Part shown: piece by piece, positions 37,691 through 50,682 of the stretch
Position numbering within the stretch: position 1 is the first letter of the stretch
Layout of the letters: every line of letters begins with the position of its first letter
The notes under the pieces: model-generated
Databases searched by the model: none
The model's input: only the letters and a program-made list of their open reading frames with translations
What the model was told of the DNA's origin: nothing
Source: Clusia tigrina
Taxonomy: Eukaryota > Arthropoda > Insecta > Diptera > Clusiidae
Assembly: GCA_920105625.2 (NCBI GenBank)
Contig: OV050033.1
Coordinates: 112,677,700 to 112,741,699 of the forward strand
DNA: 64,000 nt
Direction of reading: 5' to 3'
Translations under genes and position numbers: made by a program

Positions 37691-40432
37691 TTATCAGTGT
37701 TTGATTTGGGACTCAAGGGTAGCATAGCTTTGAGCGATAGTTTAAATTGGCAAGAGGCTCAAATACTTTATTGTTATAAAATTTCAAGGTTTTATGACAC
37801 TCCAGTAAAAAGTTACAAGCATGTGTATGTTGCAAACTTTGATAGGTATAGGATGCACCGTATAGAAGTTAGGGCCATTTGAAGTTTTATCAGTGTTTGA
37901 TTTGGGACTCAAGGGTAGCATAGCTTTGAGCGATAGCTTAAATTGACAAGAGGCTCGAGTACTTTATTGTTACAAAATTTCAAGGTTTTATGACGCTCCA
38001 GTAAAAAGTTACAAGCATTTGTATGTTGCAAACTTTGATAGCTGCAGGACGTACCGTATAGAAGTTAAGGCCATGTGAAGTTTTATCAGTGTTTGATTTG
38101 GGACTCAAGGGTAGCATAGCTTTGAGCGATAGCTTAAATTGACAAGAGGCTCGAATACTTTATTGTTACAAAATTTCACGTTTTATGACGCCCCAGTAAA
38201 AAGTTACAAGCATTTGTATGTTGCAAACTTTGATAGGTGTAGGACGTACCGTATAGAAGTTAGGGCCATTTGAAGTTTTATCAGTGTTTGATTTGGAACT
38301 CAAGGGTAGCATAGCTTTGAGCGATAGCTTAAATTGACAAGAGGCTAGAGTACTTTATTGTTACAAAATTTCAACGTTTTATGACGCTCCAGTAAAAAGT
38401 TACAAGCATTTGTATGTTGCAAACTTTGATAGGTGTAGGACGTGCCGTATAGAAGTTAGGATCATTTGAAGTTTTATCAGTGTTTGATTTGGGACTCAAG
38501 GGTAGCATAGCTTTGAGCGATAGCTTTAATTGACAAGAGGCTCGAGTACTTTATTGTTACAAAATTTCAAGGTTTTATGACGATCCAGTAAAAAGTTACA
38601 AGCATTTGTATGTTGCAAACTTTGATAGGTGTAGGACGTACCGTATAGAAGTTAGGGCGATTTGAAGTTTTATCAGTGTTTGATTTGGGACTCAAGGGTA
38701 GCATAGCTTTGAGCGACAGCTTAAATTGAAAAGAGGCTCGAGTACTTTATTGTTACAAAATTTCAAGGTTTTATGACGCTCCAGTAAAAAGTTACAAGCA
38801 TTTGTATGTTGCAAACTTTGATAAGTGTAGGACGTACCGTATAGAAGTTAAGGCCATTTGAAGTTTTATCAGTGTTTGATTTGGGACTCAAGGGTAGCAT
38901 AGCTTTGAGCGATAGCTTAAATTGACAAGAGGCTCGAATACTTTATTGTTACAAAATTTCACGTTTTATGACGCCCCAGTAAAAAGTTACAAGCATTTGT
39001 ATGTTGCAAACTTTGATAGTTGTAGGACGTACCGTATAGAAGTTAGGGCCATTTGAAGTTTTATGAGTGTTTGATTTGGGACTCAAGGGTAGCATAGCTT
39101 TGAACGATAGCTTAAATTGACAAGAGGCTAGAGTACTTTATTGTTACAAAATTTCAACGTTTTATGACGCTCCAGTAAAAAGTTACAAGCATTTGTATGT
39201 TGCAAACTTTGATAGGTGTAGGACGTGCCGTCTAGAAGTTAGGGCCATTTGAAGTTTTATCAGTGTTTGAATTGGGACGCAAGGGTAGCATAGCTTTGAG
39301 CGATAGCTTTAATTGACAAGAGGCTCCAGTACTTTATTGTTACAAAATTTCAAGGTTTTATGACGATCCAGTAAAAAGTTACAAGCATTTGTATGTTGCA
39401 AACTTTGATAGGTGGAGGACGTACCGTATAGAAGTTAGGGCCATTTGAAGTTTTATCAGTGTTTGATTTGAGACTCAAGGGTAGCATAGCTTTGAGCGAC
39501 AGCTTAAATTGACAAGAGGCTCGAGTACTTTATTGTTACAAAATTTCAAGGTTTTATGACGCTCCAGTAAAAAGTTACAAGCATTTGAATGTTGCAAACT
39601 TTGATAGGTGTAGGACGTACCGTATAGAAGTTAGGGCGATTTGAAGTTCTATCAGTTTTTGATTTGGGACTCAAGGGTAGCATAGCTTTGAGCGATAGCT
39701 TAAATTGAAAAGAGGCTCGAGTACTTTATTGTTACAAAATTTCAAGGTTTTATGACGCTCCAGTAAAAAGTTACAAGCATTTGTATGTTGCAAACTTTTA
39801 TATGTGTAGGACGTACCGTATAGAAGTTAGGGCCATTTGAAGTTTTATCAGGGTTTGATTTGGGACTCAAGGGTAGCATAGCTTCGAGCGATAACTTAAA
39901 TTGACAAGAGGCTCGAGTACTTTATTGTTACAAAATTTCGAGGTTTTATGACGCTCCAGAAAAAAGTTACAAGCATTTGTATGTTGCATACTTTGATAGG
40001 TATAGGACGTACCGTATAGAAGTTAGGGCCATTTGAATTTTTATCATTGTTTGATTTGGGACTCAAAGGTAGCATAGCTTTGAGCGATAGATTAAATTGA
40101 CAAGAGGCTCGAGTACTTTATTGATACAAAATTTCAAGGTTTTATGACGCTCCAGTAAAAAGTTACAAGCATTTGTATGTTGCAAACTTTGATAGGTGTA
40201 GGACGTACCGTATAGAAGTTAAGGCCATTTGAAGTTTTATCAGTGTTTGATTTGTGACTCAAGGACAGCATAGCTTTGAGCGATAGCTTGAATTGACACG
40301 AGGCTCGAGTACTTTATTGTTACAAAATTTCAACGTTTTATGACGCTCCAGTAAAAAGTTACAAGCATTTGTATGTTGCAAACTTTGATAGGTGTAGGAC
40401 GTACCGTATAGAAGTTAAGGCCATTTGAAGTT
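37691..40432 (+). repeat. 14-unit block (2742 bp), copy 1
   Basis: Near copy of the following block at offset 2742. Shared rare markers are TGCAGGACGTACC with GGCCATGTGAAG (38043 and 40785) and TTTTATGAGTGTTTG (near 39060 and 41802). The block starts and ends at a TTGGCAAGAGG unit with a GACACTCC variant. No gene. Confidence 0.88.
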
Positions 40433-43400
40433 TTATCAGTGTTTGATTTGGGACTCAAGGGTAGCATAGCTTTGAGCGATAGTTTAAATTGGCAAGAGGC
40501 TCAAATACTTTATTGTTATAAAATTTCAAGGTTTTATGACACTCCAGTAAAAAGTTACAAGCATGTGTATGTTGCAAACTTTGATAGGTATAGGATGCAC
40601 CGTATAGAAGTTAGGGCCATTTGAAGTTTTATCAGTGTTTGATTTGGGACTCAAGGGTAGCATAGCTTTGAGCGATAGCTTAAATTGACAAGAGGCTCGA
40701 GTACTTTATTGTTACAAAATTTCAAGGTTTTATGACGCTCCAGTAAAAAGTTACAAGCATTTGTATGTTGCAAACTTTGATAGGTGCAGGACGTACCGTA
40801 TAGAAGTTAAGGCCATGTGAAGTTTTATCAGTGTTTGATTTGGGACTCAAGGGTAGCGTAGCTTTGAGCGATAGCTTAAATTGACAAGAGGCTCGAATAC
40901 TTTATTGTTACAAAATTTCACGTTTTATGACGCCCCAGTAAAAAGTTACAAGCATTTGTATGTTGCAAACTTTGATAGGTGTAGGACGTACCGTATAGAA
41001 GTTAGGGCCATTTGAAGTTTAATCAGTGTTTGATTTGGAACTCAAGGGTAGCATAGCTTTGAGCGATAGCTTAAATTGACAAGAGGCTAGAGTACTTTAT
41101 TGTTACAAAATTTCAACGTTTTATGACGCTCCAGTAAAAAGTTACAAGCATTTGTATGTTGCAAACTTTGATAGGTGTAGGACGTGCCGTATAGAAGTTA
41201 GGACCATTTGAAGTTTTATCAGTGTTTGATTTGGGACTCAAGGGTAGCATAGCTTTGAGCGATAGCTTTAATTGACAAGAGGCTCGAGTACTTTATTGTT
41301 ACAAACTTTCAAGGTTTTATGACGATCCAGTAAAAAGTTACAAGCATTTGTATATTGCAAACTTTGATAGGTGTAGGACGTACCGTATAGAAGTTAGGGC
41401 GATTTGAAGTTTTATCAGTGTTTGATTTGGGACTCAAGGGTAGCATAGCTTTGAGCGACAGCTTAAATTGAAAAGAGGCTCGAGTACTTTATTGTTACAA
41501 AATTTCAAGGTTTTATGACGCTCCAGTAAAAAGTTACAAGCATTTGTATGTTGCAAACTTTGATAAGTGTAGGACGTACCGTATAGAAGTTAAGGCCATT
41601 TGAAGTTTTATCAGTGTTTGATTTGGGACTCAAGGGTAGCATAGCTTTGAGCGATAGCTTAAATTGACAAGAGGCTCGAATACTTTATTGTTACAAAATT
41701 TCACGTTTTATGACGCCCCAGTAAAAAGTTACAAGCATTTGTATGTTGCAAACTTTGATAGTTGTAGGACGTACCGTATAGAAGTTAGGGCCATTTGAAG
41801 TTTTATGAGTGTTTGATTTGGGACTCAAGGGTAGCATAGCTTTGAACGATAGCTTAAATTGACAAGAGGCTAGAGTACTTTATTGTTACAAAATTTCAAC
41901 GTTTTATGACGCTCCAGTAAAAAGTTACAAGCATTTGTATGTTGCAAACTTTGATAGGTGTAGGACGTGCCGTCTAGAAGTTAGGGCCATTTGAAGTTTT
42001 ATCAGTGTTTGATTTGGGACGCAAGGGTAGCATAGCTTTGAGCGATAGCTTTAATTGACAAGAGGCTCCAGTACTTTATTGTTACAAAATTTCAAGGTTT
42101 TATGACGATCCAGTAAAAAGTTACAAGCATTTGTATGTTGCAAACTTTGATAGGTGTAGGACGTACCGTATAGAAGTTAGGGCCATTTGAAGTTTTATCA
42201 GTGTTTGATTTGAGACTCAAGGGTAGCATAGCTTTGAGCGACAGCTTAAATTGACAAGAGGCTCGAGTACTTTATTGTTACAAAATTTCAAGGTTTTATG
42301 ACGCTCCAGTAAAAAGTTACAAGCATTTGAATGTTGCAAACTTTGATAGGTGTAGGACGTACCGTATAGAAGTTAGGGCGATTTGAAGTTCTATCAGTTT
42401 TTGATTTGGGACTCAAGGGTAGCATAGCTTTGAGCGATAGCTTAAATTGAAAAGAGGCTCGAGTACTTTATTGTTACAAAATTTCAAGGTTTTATGACGC
42501 TCCAGTAAAAAGTTACAAGCATTTGTATGTTGCAAACTTTTATATGTGTAGGACGTACCGTATAGAAGTTAGGGCCATTTGAATTTTTATCATTGTTTGA
42601 TTTGGGACTCAAAGGTAGCATAGCTTTGAGCGATAGATTAAATTGACAAGAGGCTCGAGTACTTTATTGATACAAAATTTCAAGGTTTTATGACGCTCCA
42701 GTAAAAATTAACAAGCATTTGTATGTTGCAAACTTTGATAAGTGTAGGACGTACCGTATAGAAGTTAAGGCCATTTTAAGTTTTATCAGTGTTTGATTTG
42801 TGACTCAAGGACAGCATAGCTTTGAGCGATAGCTTGAATTGACACGAGGCTCGAGTACTTTATTGTTACAAAATTTCAACGTTTTATGACGCTCCAGTAA
42901 AAAGTTACAAGCATTTGTATGTTGCAAACTTTGATAGGTGTAGGACGTACCGTATAGAAGTTAGGGCCATTTGAATTTTTATCATTGTTTGATTTGGGAC
43001 TCAAAGGTAGCATAGCTTTGAGCGATAGATTAAATTGACAAGAGGCTCGAGTACTTTATTGATACAAAATTTCAAGGTTTTATGACGCTCCAGTAAAAAT
43101 TAACAAGCATTTGTATGTTGCAAACTTTGATAAGTGTAGGACGTACCGTATAGAAGTTAAGGCCATTTGAAGTTTTATCAGGGTTTGATTTGGGACTCAA
43201 GGGTAGCATAGCTTCGAGCGATAACTTAAATTGACAAGAGGCTCGAGTACTTTATTGTTACAAAATTTCGAGGTTTTATGACGCTCCAGAAAAAAGTTAC
43301 AAGCATTTGTATGTTGCATACTTTGATAGGTATAGGACGTACCGTATAGAAGTTAGGGCCATTTGAATTTTTATCATTGTTTGATTTGGGACTCAAAGGT

Positions 43401-43768
43401 AGCATAGCTTTGAGCGATAGATTAAATTGACAAGAGGCTCGAGTACTTTATTGATACAAAATTTCAAGGTTTTATGACGCTCCAGTAAAAATTAACAAGC
43501 ATTTGTATGTTGCAAACTTTGATAAGTGTAGGACGTACCGTATAGAAGTTAAGGCCATTTTAAGTTTTATCAGTGTTTGATTTGTGACTCAAGGACAGCA
43601 TAGCTTTGAGCGATAGCTTGAATTGACACGAGGCTCGAGTACTTTATTGTTACAAAATTTCAACGTTTTATGACGCTCCAGTAAAAAGTTACAAGCATTT
43701 GTATGTTGCAAACTTTGATAGGTGTAGGACGTACCGTATAGCAGTTAAGGCCATTTGAAGTTTTATCA
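40433..43768 (+). repeat. 17-unit block (3330 bp), expanded copy of the 14-unit block
   Basis: Its first ~2.1 kb matches the previous block. It then diverges near 42580, where the tatatgtg unit runs straight into GAATTTTTATCATTG. Two repeats of the AAAATTAACAAGC/TTGATAAGTG unit pair follow before the next TTGGCAAGAGG unit at 43769. The net gain against copy 1 is 588 bases, exactly three units, so expansion was in register. Confidence 0.82.
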
Positions 43769-46510
43769 GTGTTTGATTTGGGACTCAAGGGTAGCATAGC
43801 TTTGAGCGATAGTTTAAATTGGCAAGAGGCTCAAATACTTTATTGTTATAAAATTTCAAGGTTTTATGACACTCCAGTAAAAAGTTACAAGCATGTGTAT
43901 GTTGCAAACTTTGATAGGTATAGGATGCACCGTATAGAAGTTAGGGCCATTTGAAGTTTTATCAGTGTTTGATTTGGGACTCAAGGGTAGCATAGCTTTG
44001 AGCGATAACTTTAATTGACAAGAGGCTCGAGTACTTTATTGTTACAAAATTTCAAGGTTTTATGACGATCCAGTAAAAAGTTACAAGCATTTGTATGTTG
44101 CAAACTTTGATAGGTGTAGGACGTACCGTATAGAAGTTAGCGCCATTTGAAGTTTTATCAGTGTTTGATTTGGGACTCAAGGGTAGCATAGCTTTGAGCG
44201 ACAGCTTAAATTGACAAGAGGCTCGAGTACTTCATTGTTACAAAATTTCGAGGTTTTATGACGCTCCAGTAAAAAGTTACAAGCATTTGTATGTAGCAAA
44301 CTTTGATAGGTGTAGGACGTACCATATAGAAGTTAGGGCGATTTGAAGTTCTATCAGTTTTTGATTTGGGACTCAAGGGTAGCATAGCTTTGAGCGATAG
44401 CTTAAATTGAAAAGAGGCTCGAGTACTTTATTGTTACAAAATTTCAAGGTTTTATGACGCTCCAGTAAAAAGTTACAAGCATTTGTATGTTGCAAACTTT
44501 TATATGTGTAGGACGTACCGTATAGAAGTTAGGGCTTTTGAAGTTTTATCAGGGTTTGATTTGGGACTCAAGGGTAGCATAGCATCGAGCGATAGCTTAA
44601 ATTGACAAGAGGCTCGACTACTTTATTGTTACAAAATTTTAAGGTTTTATGACGCTCCAGTAAAAAGTTACAAGCATTTGTATGTTGCATACTTTGATAG
44701 GTGTAGGATGTACCGTATAGAAGTTAGGGCCATTTGAATTTTTATCAGTGTTTGATTTGGGATTCAAAGGTAGCATAGCTTTGAGCGAGGAATTAAATTG
44801 AAAAGAGGCTCGAGTACTTCATTGTTACAAAATTTCGAGGTTTTATGACGCTCCAGTAAAAAGTTACAAGCATTTGTATGTTGCAAACTTTGATAGGTGT
44901 GGGACGTGCCGTATAGAAGTTAAGGCCATTTGAAGTTTTATCAGTGTTTGATTTGGGACTCAAGGGTAGCATAGCTTTGAGCGATAGCTTAAATTGACAA
45001 GAGGCTTGAGTACTTTATTGTTACAAAATTTCAAGGTTTTATGACGCTCCAGTAAAAAGTTACAAGCATTTGTATGTTGCAAACTTTGATAGGTGTAGGA
45101 CGTGCCGTATAGAAGTTAAGGCCATTTGAAGTTTTATCAGTGTTTGATTTGGGACTCAAGGGTAGCATAGCTTTGAGCGATAGCTTAAATTGACAAGAGG
45201 CTCGAATACTTTATTGTTACAAAATTTCACGTTTTATGACGCCCCAGTAAAAAGTTACAAGCATTTGTATGTTGCAAACTTTGATAGGTGTAGGACGTAC
45301 CGTCTAGAAGTTAGGGCCATTTGAAGTTTTATCAGTGTTTGATTTGGGACTCAATGGTAGCATAGCTTTGAGCGATACCTTTAATTGACAAGAGGCTCGA
45401 GTACTTTATTGTTACAAAATTTCAAGGTTTTATGACGATCCAGTAAAAAGTTACAAGCATTTGTATGTTGCAAGCTTTGATAGGTGTAGGACGTACCGTA
45501 TAGAAGTTAGGGCCATTTGAAATTTTATCAGTGTTTGATTTGGGACTCAAGGGTATCATAGCTTTGAGCGACAGCTTAAATTGACAAGAGGCTCGAGTAC
45601 TTCATTGTTACAAAATTTCAAGGTTTTATGACGCTCCAGTAAAAAGTTACAAGCATTTGAATGTTGCAAACTTTGATAGGTGTAGGACGTACCGTATAGA
45701 AGTTAGGGCGATTTGAAGTTCTATCAGATTTTGATTTGGGACTCAAGTGTAGCATAGCTTTGAGCGATAGCTTAAATTGAAAAGAGGCTCGAGTACTTTA
45801 TTGTTACAAAATTTCAAGGTTTTATGACGCTCCAGTAAAAAGTTACAAGCATTTGTATGTTGCAAACTTTTATATGTGTAGGACGTACCGTATAGAAGTT
45901 AGGGCCATTTGAAGTTTTATCAGGGTTTGATTTGGGACTCAAGGGTAGCATAGCTTCGATCGATAACTTAAATTGACAAGAGGCTCGAGTACTTTATTGT
46001 TACAAAATTTCAACGTTTTATGACGCTCCAGTAAAAAGTTACAAGCATTTGTATGTTGCAAACTTTGATAGGTTTAGAACATACCTTATAGAAGTTAGGG
46101 CCATTTGAAGTTTTATCAGTGTTTGATTTGGGACTCAAGGGTAGCATAGCTTTGAGCGATAGCTTAAATTGACAAGGGGCTCGAGTACTTTATTGACACA
46201 AAATTTCAAGGTTTTATGACGCTCCAGTAAAAAGTTACAAGCATTTGTATGTTGCAAACTTTGATAGGTGTAGGACGTACCGTATAGAAGTTAAGGCCAT
46301 TTGAAGTTTTATCAGTGTTTGATTTGTGACTCAAGGGCAGCATAGCTTTGAGCGATAGCTTGAATTGACACGAGGCTCGAGTACTTTATTGTTACAAAAT
46401 TTCAACGTTTTATGACGCTCCAGTAAAAAGTTACAAGCATTTGTATGTTGCAAACTTTGATAGGTGTAGGACGTACCGTATAGAAGTTAAGGCCATTTGA
46501 AGTTTTATCA
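43170..46510 (+). repeat. ~3.5-kb segment, copy B (empty retroposon site)
   Basis: Partner of ~34001-37690. The base pair corresponding to the insertion junction is 44875/44876, where the satellite runs CATTTGTATG without interruption. The copy also has its own small changes, for example GGGCTTTTGAAG near 44534 (2 bases shorter) and GCGAGGAATT for GCGAGAGATT near 44785. The left end overlaps the expanded 17-unit block by about 600 bases. Confidence 0.85.
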
Positions 46511-49500
46511 GTGTTTGATTTGGGACTCAAGGGTAGCATAGCTTTGAGCGATAGTTTAAATTGGCAGGAGGCTCAAATACTTTATTGTTATAAAATTTCA
46601 AGGTTTTATGACACTCCAGTAAAAAGTTACAAGCATGTGTATGTTGCAAACTTTGATAGGTATAGGATGCACCGTATAGAAGTTAGGGCCATTTGAAGTT
46701 TTATCAGTGTTTGATTTGGAACTCAAGGGTAGCATAGCTTTGAGCGATAGCTTAAATTGACAAGAGGCTAGAGTACTTTATTGTTACAAAATTTCAACGT
46801 TTTATGACGCTCCAGTAAAAAGTTACAAGCATTTGTATGTTGCAAACTTTGATAGGTGTAGGACGTGCCGTATAGAAGTTCGGACCATTTGAAGTTTTAT
46901 CAGTGTTTGATTTGGGACTCAAGGGTAGCATAGCTTTGAGCGATAGCTTTAATTGACAAGAGGCTCGAGTACTTTATTGTTACAAAATTTCAAGGTTTTA
47001 TGACGATCCAGTAAAAAGTTACAAGCATTTGTATGTTGCAAACTTTGATAGGTGTAGGACGTACCGTATAGAAGTTAGGGCGATTTGAAGTTTTATCAGT
47101 GTTTGATTTGGGACTCAAGGGTAGCATAGCTTTGAGCGACAGCTTAAATTGAAAAGAGGCTCGAGTACTTTATTGTTACAAAATTTCAAGGTTTTATGAC
47201 GCTCCAGTAAAAAGTTACAAGCATTTGTATGTTGCAAACTTTTATATGTGTAGGACGTACCGTATAGAAGTTAGGGCCATTTGAAGTTTTATCAGGGTTT
47301 GATTTGGGACTCAAGGGTAGCATAGCTTCGAGCGATAGCTTAAATTGACAAGAGGCTCGAGTACTTTATTGTTACAAAATTTCGAGGTTTTATGGCGCTC
47401 CAGTAAAAAGTTACAAGCATTTGTATGTTGCATACTTTGATAGGTGTAGAACGTACCATATAGAAGTTTTGGCCATTTGAATTTTTATCAGTGTTTGATT
47501 TGGGACTCAAAGGTAGCATAGCTTTGAGCGATAGATTAAATTGACAAGAGGCTCGAGTACTTTATTGATACAAAGTTTCAAGGTTTTATGACGCTCCAGT
47601 AAAACGTTACAAGCATTTGTATGTTGCAAACGATGATAGGTGTAGGACGTACCGTATAGAAGTTAAGGCCATTTGAAGTTTTATCAGTGTTTGATTTGGG
47701 ACTCAAGGGTAGCATAGCTTTGAACGATAGTTTAAATTGGCAAGAGGCTCAAATACTTTATTGTTATAAAATTTCAAGGTTTTATGACGCTCCAGTAAAA
47801 AGTTACAAGCATGTGTATGTTGCAAACTTTGATAGGTATAGGATGCACCGTATAGAAGTTAGGGCCATTTGAAGTTTTATCAGTGTTTGATTTGGGACTC
47901 AAGGGTAGCATAGCTTTGAGCGATAGCTTAAATTGACAAGAGGCTCGAGTACTTTATTGTTACAAAATTTCAAGGTTTTATGACGCTCCAGTAAAAAGTT
48001 ACAAGCATTTGTATGTTGCAAACTTTGATAAGTGTAGGACGCACCGTATAGAAGTTAAGGCCATTTAAAGTTTTATCAGTGTTTGATTTGGGACTCAAGG
48101 GTAGCATAGCTTTGAGCGATAGCTTAAATTGACAAGAGGCTCGAATACTTTATTGTTACAAAATTTCACGTTTTGTGACGCCCCAGTAAAAAGTTACAAG
48201 CATTTTTATGTTGCAAACTTTAATAGGTGTAGTACGTACCGTATAGAAGTTAGGGCCATTTGAAGTTTTATCAGTGTTTGATTTGGGACGCAAGGGTAGC
48301 ATAGCTTTGAGCGATAGCTTAAATTGACAAGAGGCTAGAGTACTTTATTGTTACCAAATTTCAACGTTTTATGACGCTCCAGTAAAAAGTTACAAGCATT
48401 TGTATGTTGCAAACTTTGATAGGTGTAGGACGTACCGTATAGAAGTTAGGGCCATTTGAAGTTTTATCAGTGTTTGATTTGGGACTCAAGGGTAGCATAG
48501 CTTTGAGCGATAGCTTTAATTGACAAGAGGCTCGAGTACTTTATTGTTACAAAATTTCAAGGTTTTATGACGATCCAGTAAAAAGTTACAAGCATTTGTA
48601 TGTTGCAAACTTTGATAGGTGTAGGACGTACCGTATAGAAGTTAAGGCCATTTGAAGTTTTATCAGTGTTTGATTTGGGACTCAAGGGTAGCATAGCTTT
48701 GAGCGATAGCTTAAATTGACAAGAGGCTCGAATACTTTATTGTTACAAAATTTCACGTTTTATGACGCCCCAGTAAAAAGTTACAAGCATTTGTATGTTG
48801 CAAACTTTGATAGGTGTAGGACGTACCGTATAGAAGTTAGGGCCATTTGAAGTTTTATCAGTGTTTGATTTGGGACTCAAGGGTAGCATAGCTTTGAGCG
48901 ATAGCTTTAATTGACAAGAGGCTCGAGTACTTTATTGTTACAAAATTTCAAGGTTTTATGACGATCCAGTAAAAAGTTACAAGCATTTGTATGTTGCAAA
49001 CTTTGATAGGTGTAGGACGTACCGTATAGAAGTTAGGGGATTTGAAGTTTTATCAGTGTTTGATTTGGGACTCAAGGGTAGCATAGCTTTGAGCGACAGC
49101 TTAGATTGAAAAGAGGCTCGAGTACTTTATTGTTACAAAATTTCAAGGTTTTATGACGCTCCAGTAAAAAGTTACAAGCATTTGTATGTTGCAAACTTTT
49201 ATATGTGTAGGACGTACCGTATAGAAGGTAGGGCCATTTGAAGTTTTATCAGGGTTTGATTTGGGACTCAAGGGTAGCATAGCTTCGAGCGATAGCTTAA
49301 ATTGACAAGAGGCTCGAGTACTTTATTGTTACAAAATTTCGAGGTTTTATGGCGCTCCAGTAAAAAGTTACAAGCATTTGTATGTTGCATACTTTGATAG
49401 GTGTAGAACGTACCATATAGAAGTTTGGGCCATTTGAATTTTTATCAGTGTTTGATTTGGGACTCAAAGGTAGCATAGCTTTGAGCGATAGATTAAATTG

Positions 49501-50640
49501 ACAAGAGGCTCGAGTACTTTATTGATACAAAATTTCAAGGTTTTATGACGCTCCAGTAAAACGTTACAAGCATTTGTATGTTGCAAACTTTGATAGGTGT
49601 AGGACGTACCGTATAGAAGTTAAGGCCATTTGAAGTTTTATCAGTGTTTGATTTGGGACTCAAGGGTAGCATAGCTTTGAACGATAGTTTAAATTGGCAA
49701 CAGGCTCAAATACTTTATTGTTATAAAATTTCAAGGTTTTATGACGCTCCAGTAAAAAGTTACAAGCATGTGTATGTTGCAAACTTTGATAGGTATAGGA
49801 TGCACCGTATAGAAGTTAGGGCCATTTGAAGTTTTATCAGTGTTTGATTTGGGACTCAAGGGTAGCATAGCTTTGAGCGATAGCTTAAATTAACAAGAGG
49901 CTCGAGTACTTTATTGTTACAAAATTTCAAGGTTTTATGACGCTCCAATAAAAAGTTACAAGCATTTGTATGTTGCAAACTTTGATAAGTGTAGGACGCA
50001 CCGTATAGAAGTTAAGGCCATTTAAAGTTTTATCAGTGTTTGATTTGGGACTCAAGGGTAGCATAGCTTTGAGCGATAGCTTAAATTGACAAGAGGCTCG
50101 AATACTTTATTGTTACAAAATTTCACGTTTTATGACGCCCCAGTAAAAAGTTACAAGCATTTTTATGTTGCAAATTTTGATAGGTGTAGGACGTACCGTA
50201 TAGAAGTTAGGGCCATTTGAAGTTTTATCAGTGTTTGATTTGGGACTCAAGGGTAGCATAGCTTTGAGCGATAGCTTAAATTGACAAGAGGCTAGAGTAC
50301 TTTATTGTTACAAAATTTCAAGGTTTTATGACGCTCCAGTAAAAAGTTACAAGCATTTGAATGTTGCAAACTTTGATAGGTGTAGGACGTACCGTATAGA
50401 AGTTAGGGCGATTTGAAGTTCTATCAGTTTTTGATTTGGGACTCAAGGGTAGCATAGCTTTGAGCGATAGCTTAAATTGAAAAGAGGCTCGAGTACTTTA
50501 TTGTTACAAAATTTCGAGGTTTTATGGCGCTCCAGTAAAAAGTTACAAGCATTTGTAAGTTGCAAACTTTTATATGTGTAGGACGTACCGTATAGAAGTT
50601 AGGGCCATTTGAAGTTTTATCAGGGTTTGATTTGGGACTC
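46511..50640 (+). repeat. 10-unit repeat (1957 bp), about two copies
   Basis: TTGGCAAGAGG-type units begin at 46511, 47687 and 49644. The spacing 47687 to 49644 is 1957, ten units less 3 bases. Matching rare variants include AGTTTTGGCC/AGTTTGGGCC with GAACGTACCATATAG (near 47450 and 49407), TTTTATGGCGCTCC (near 47389 and 49346) and AAAACGTTACAAG (near 47601 and 49558). The same period as at 8.5-10.5 kb suggests a 10-unit ancestral order. No gene. Confidence 0.82.
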
Positions 50641-50682
50641 AAGGGTAGCATAGCTTTGAGCGATAGCTTAAATTGACAAGAG

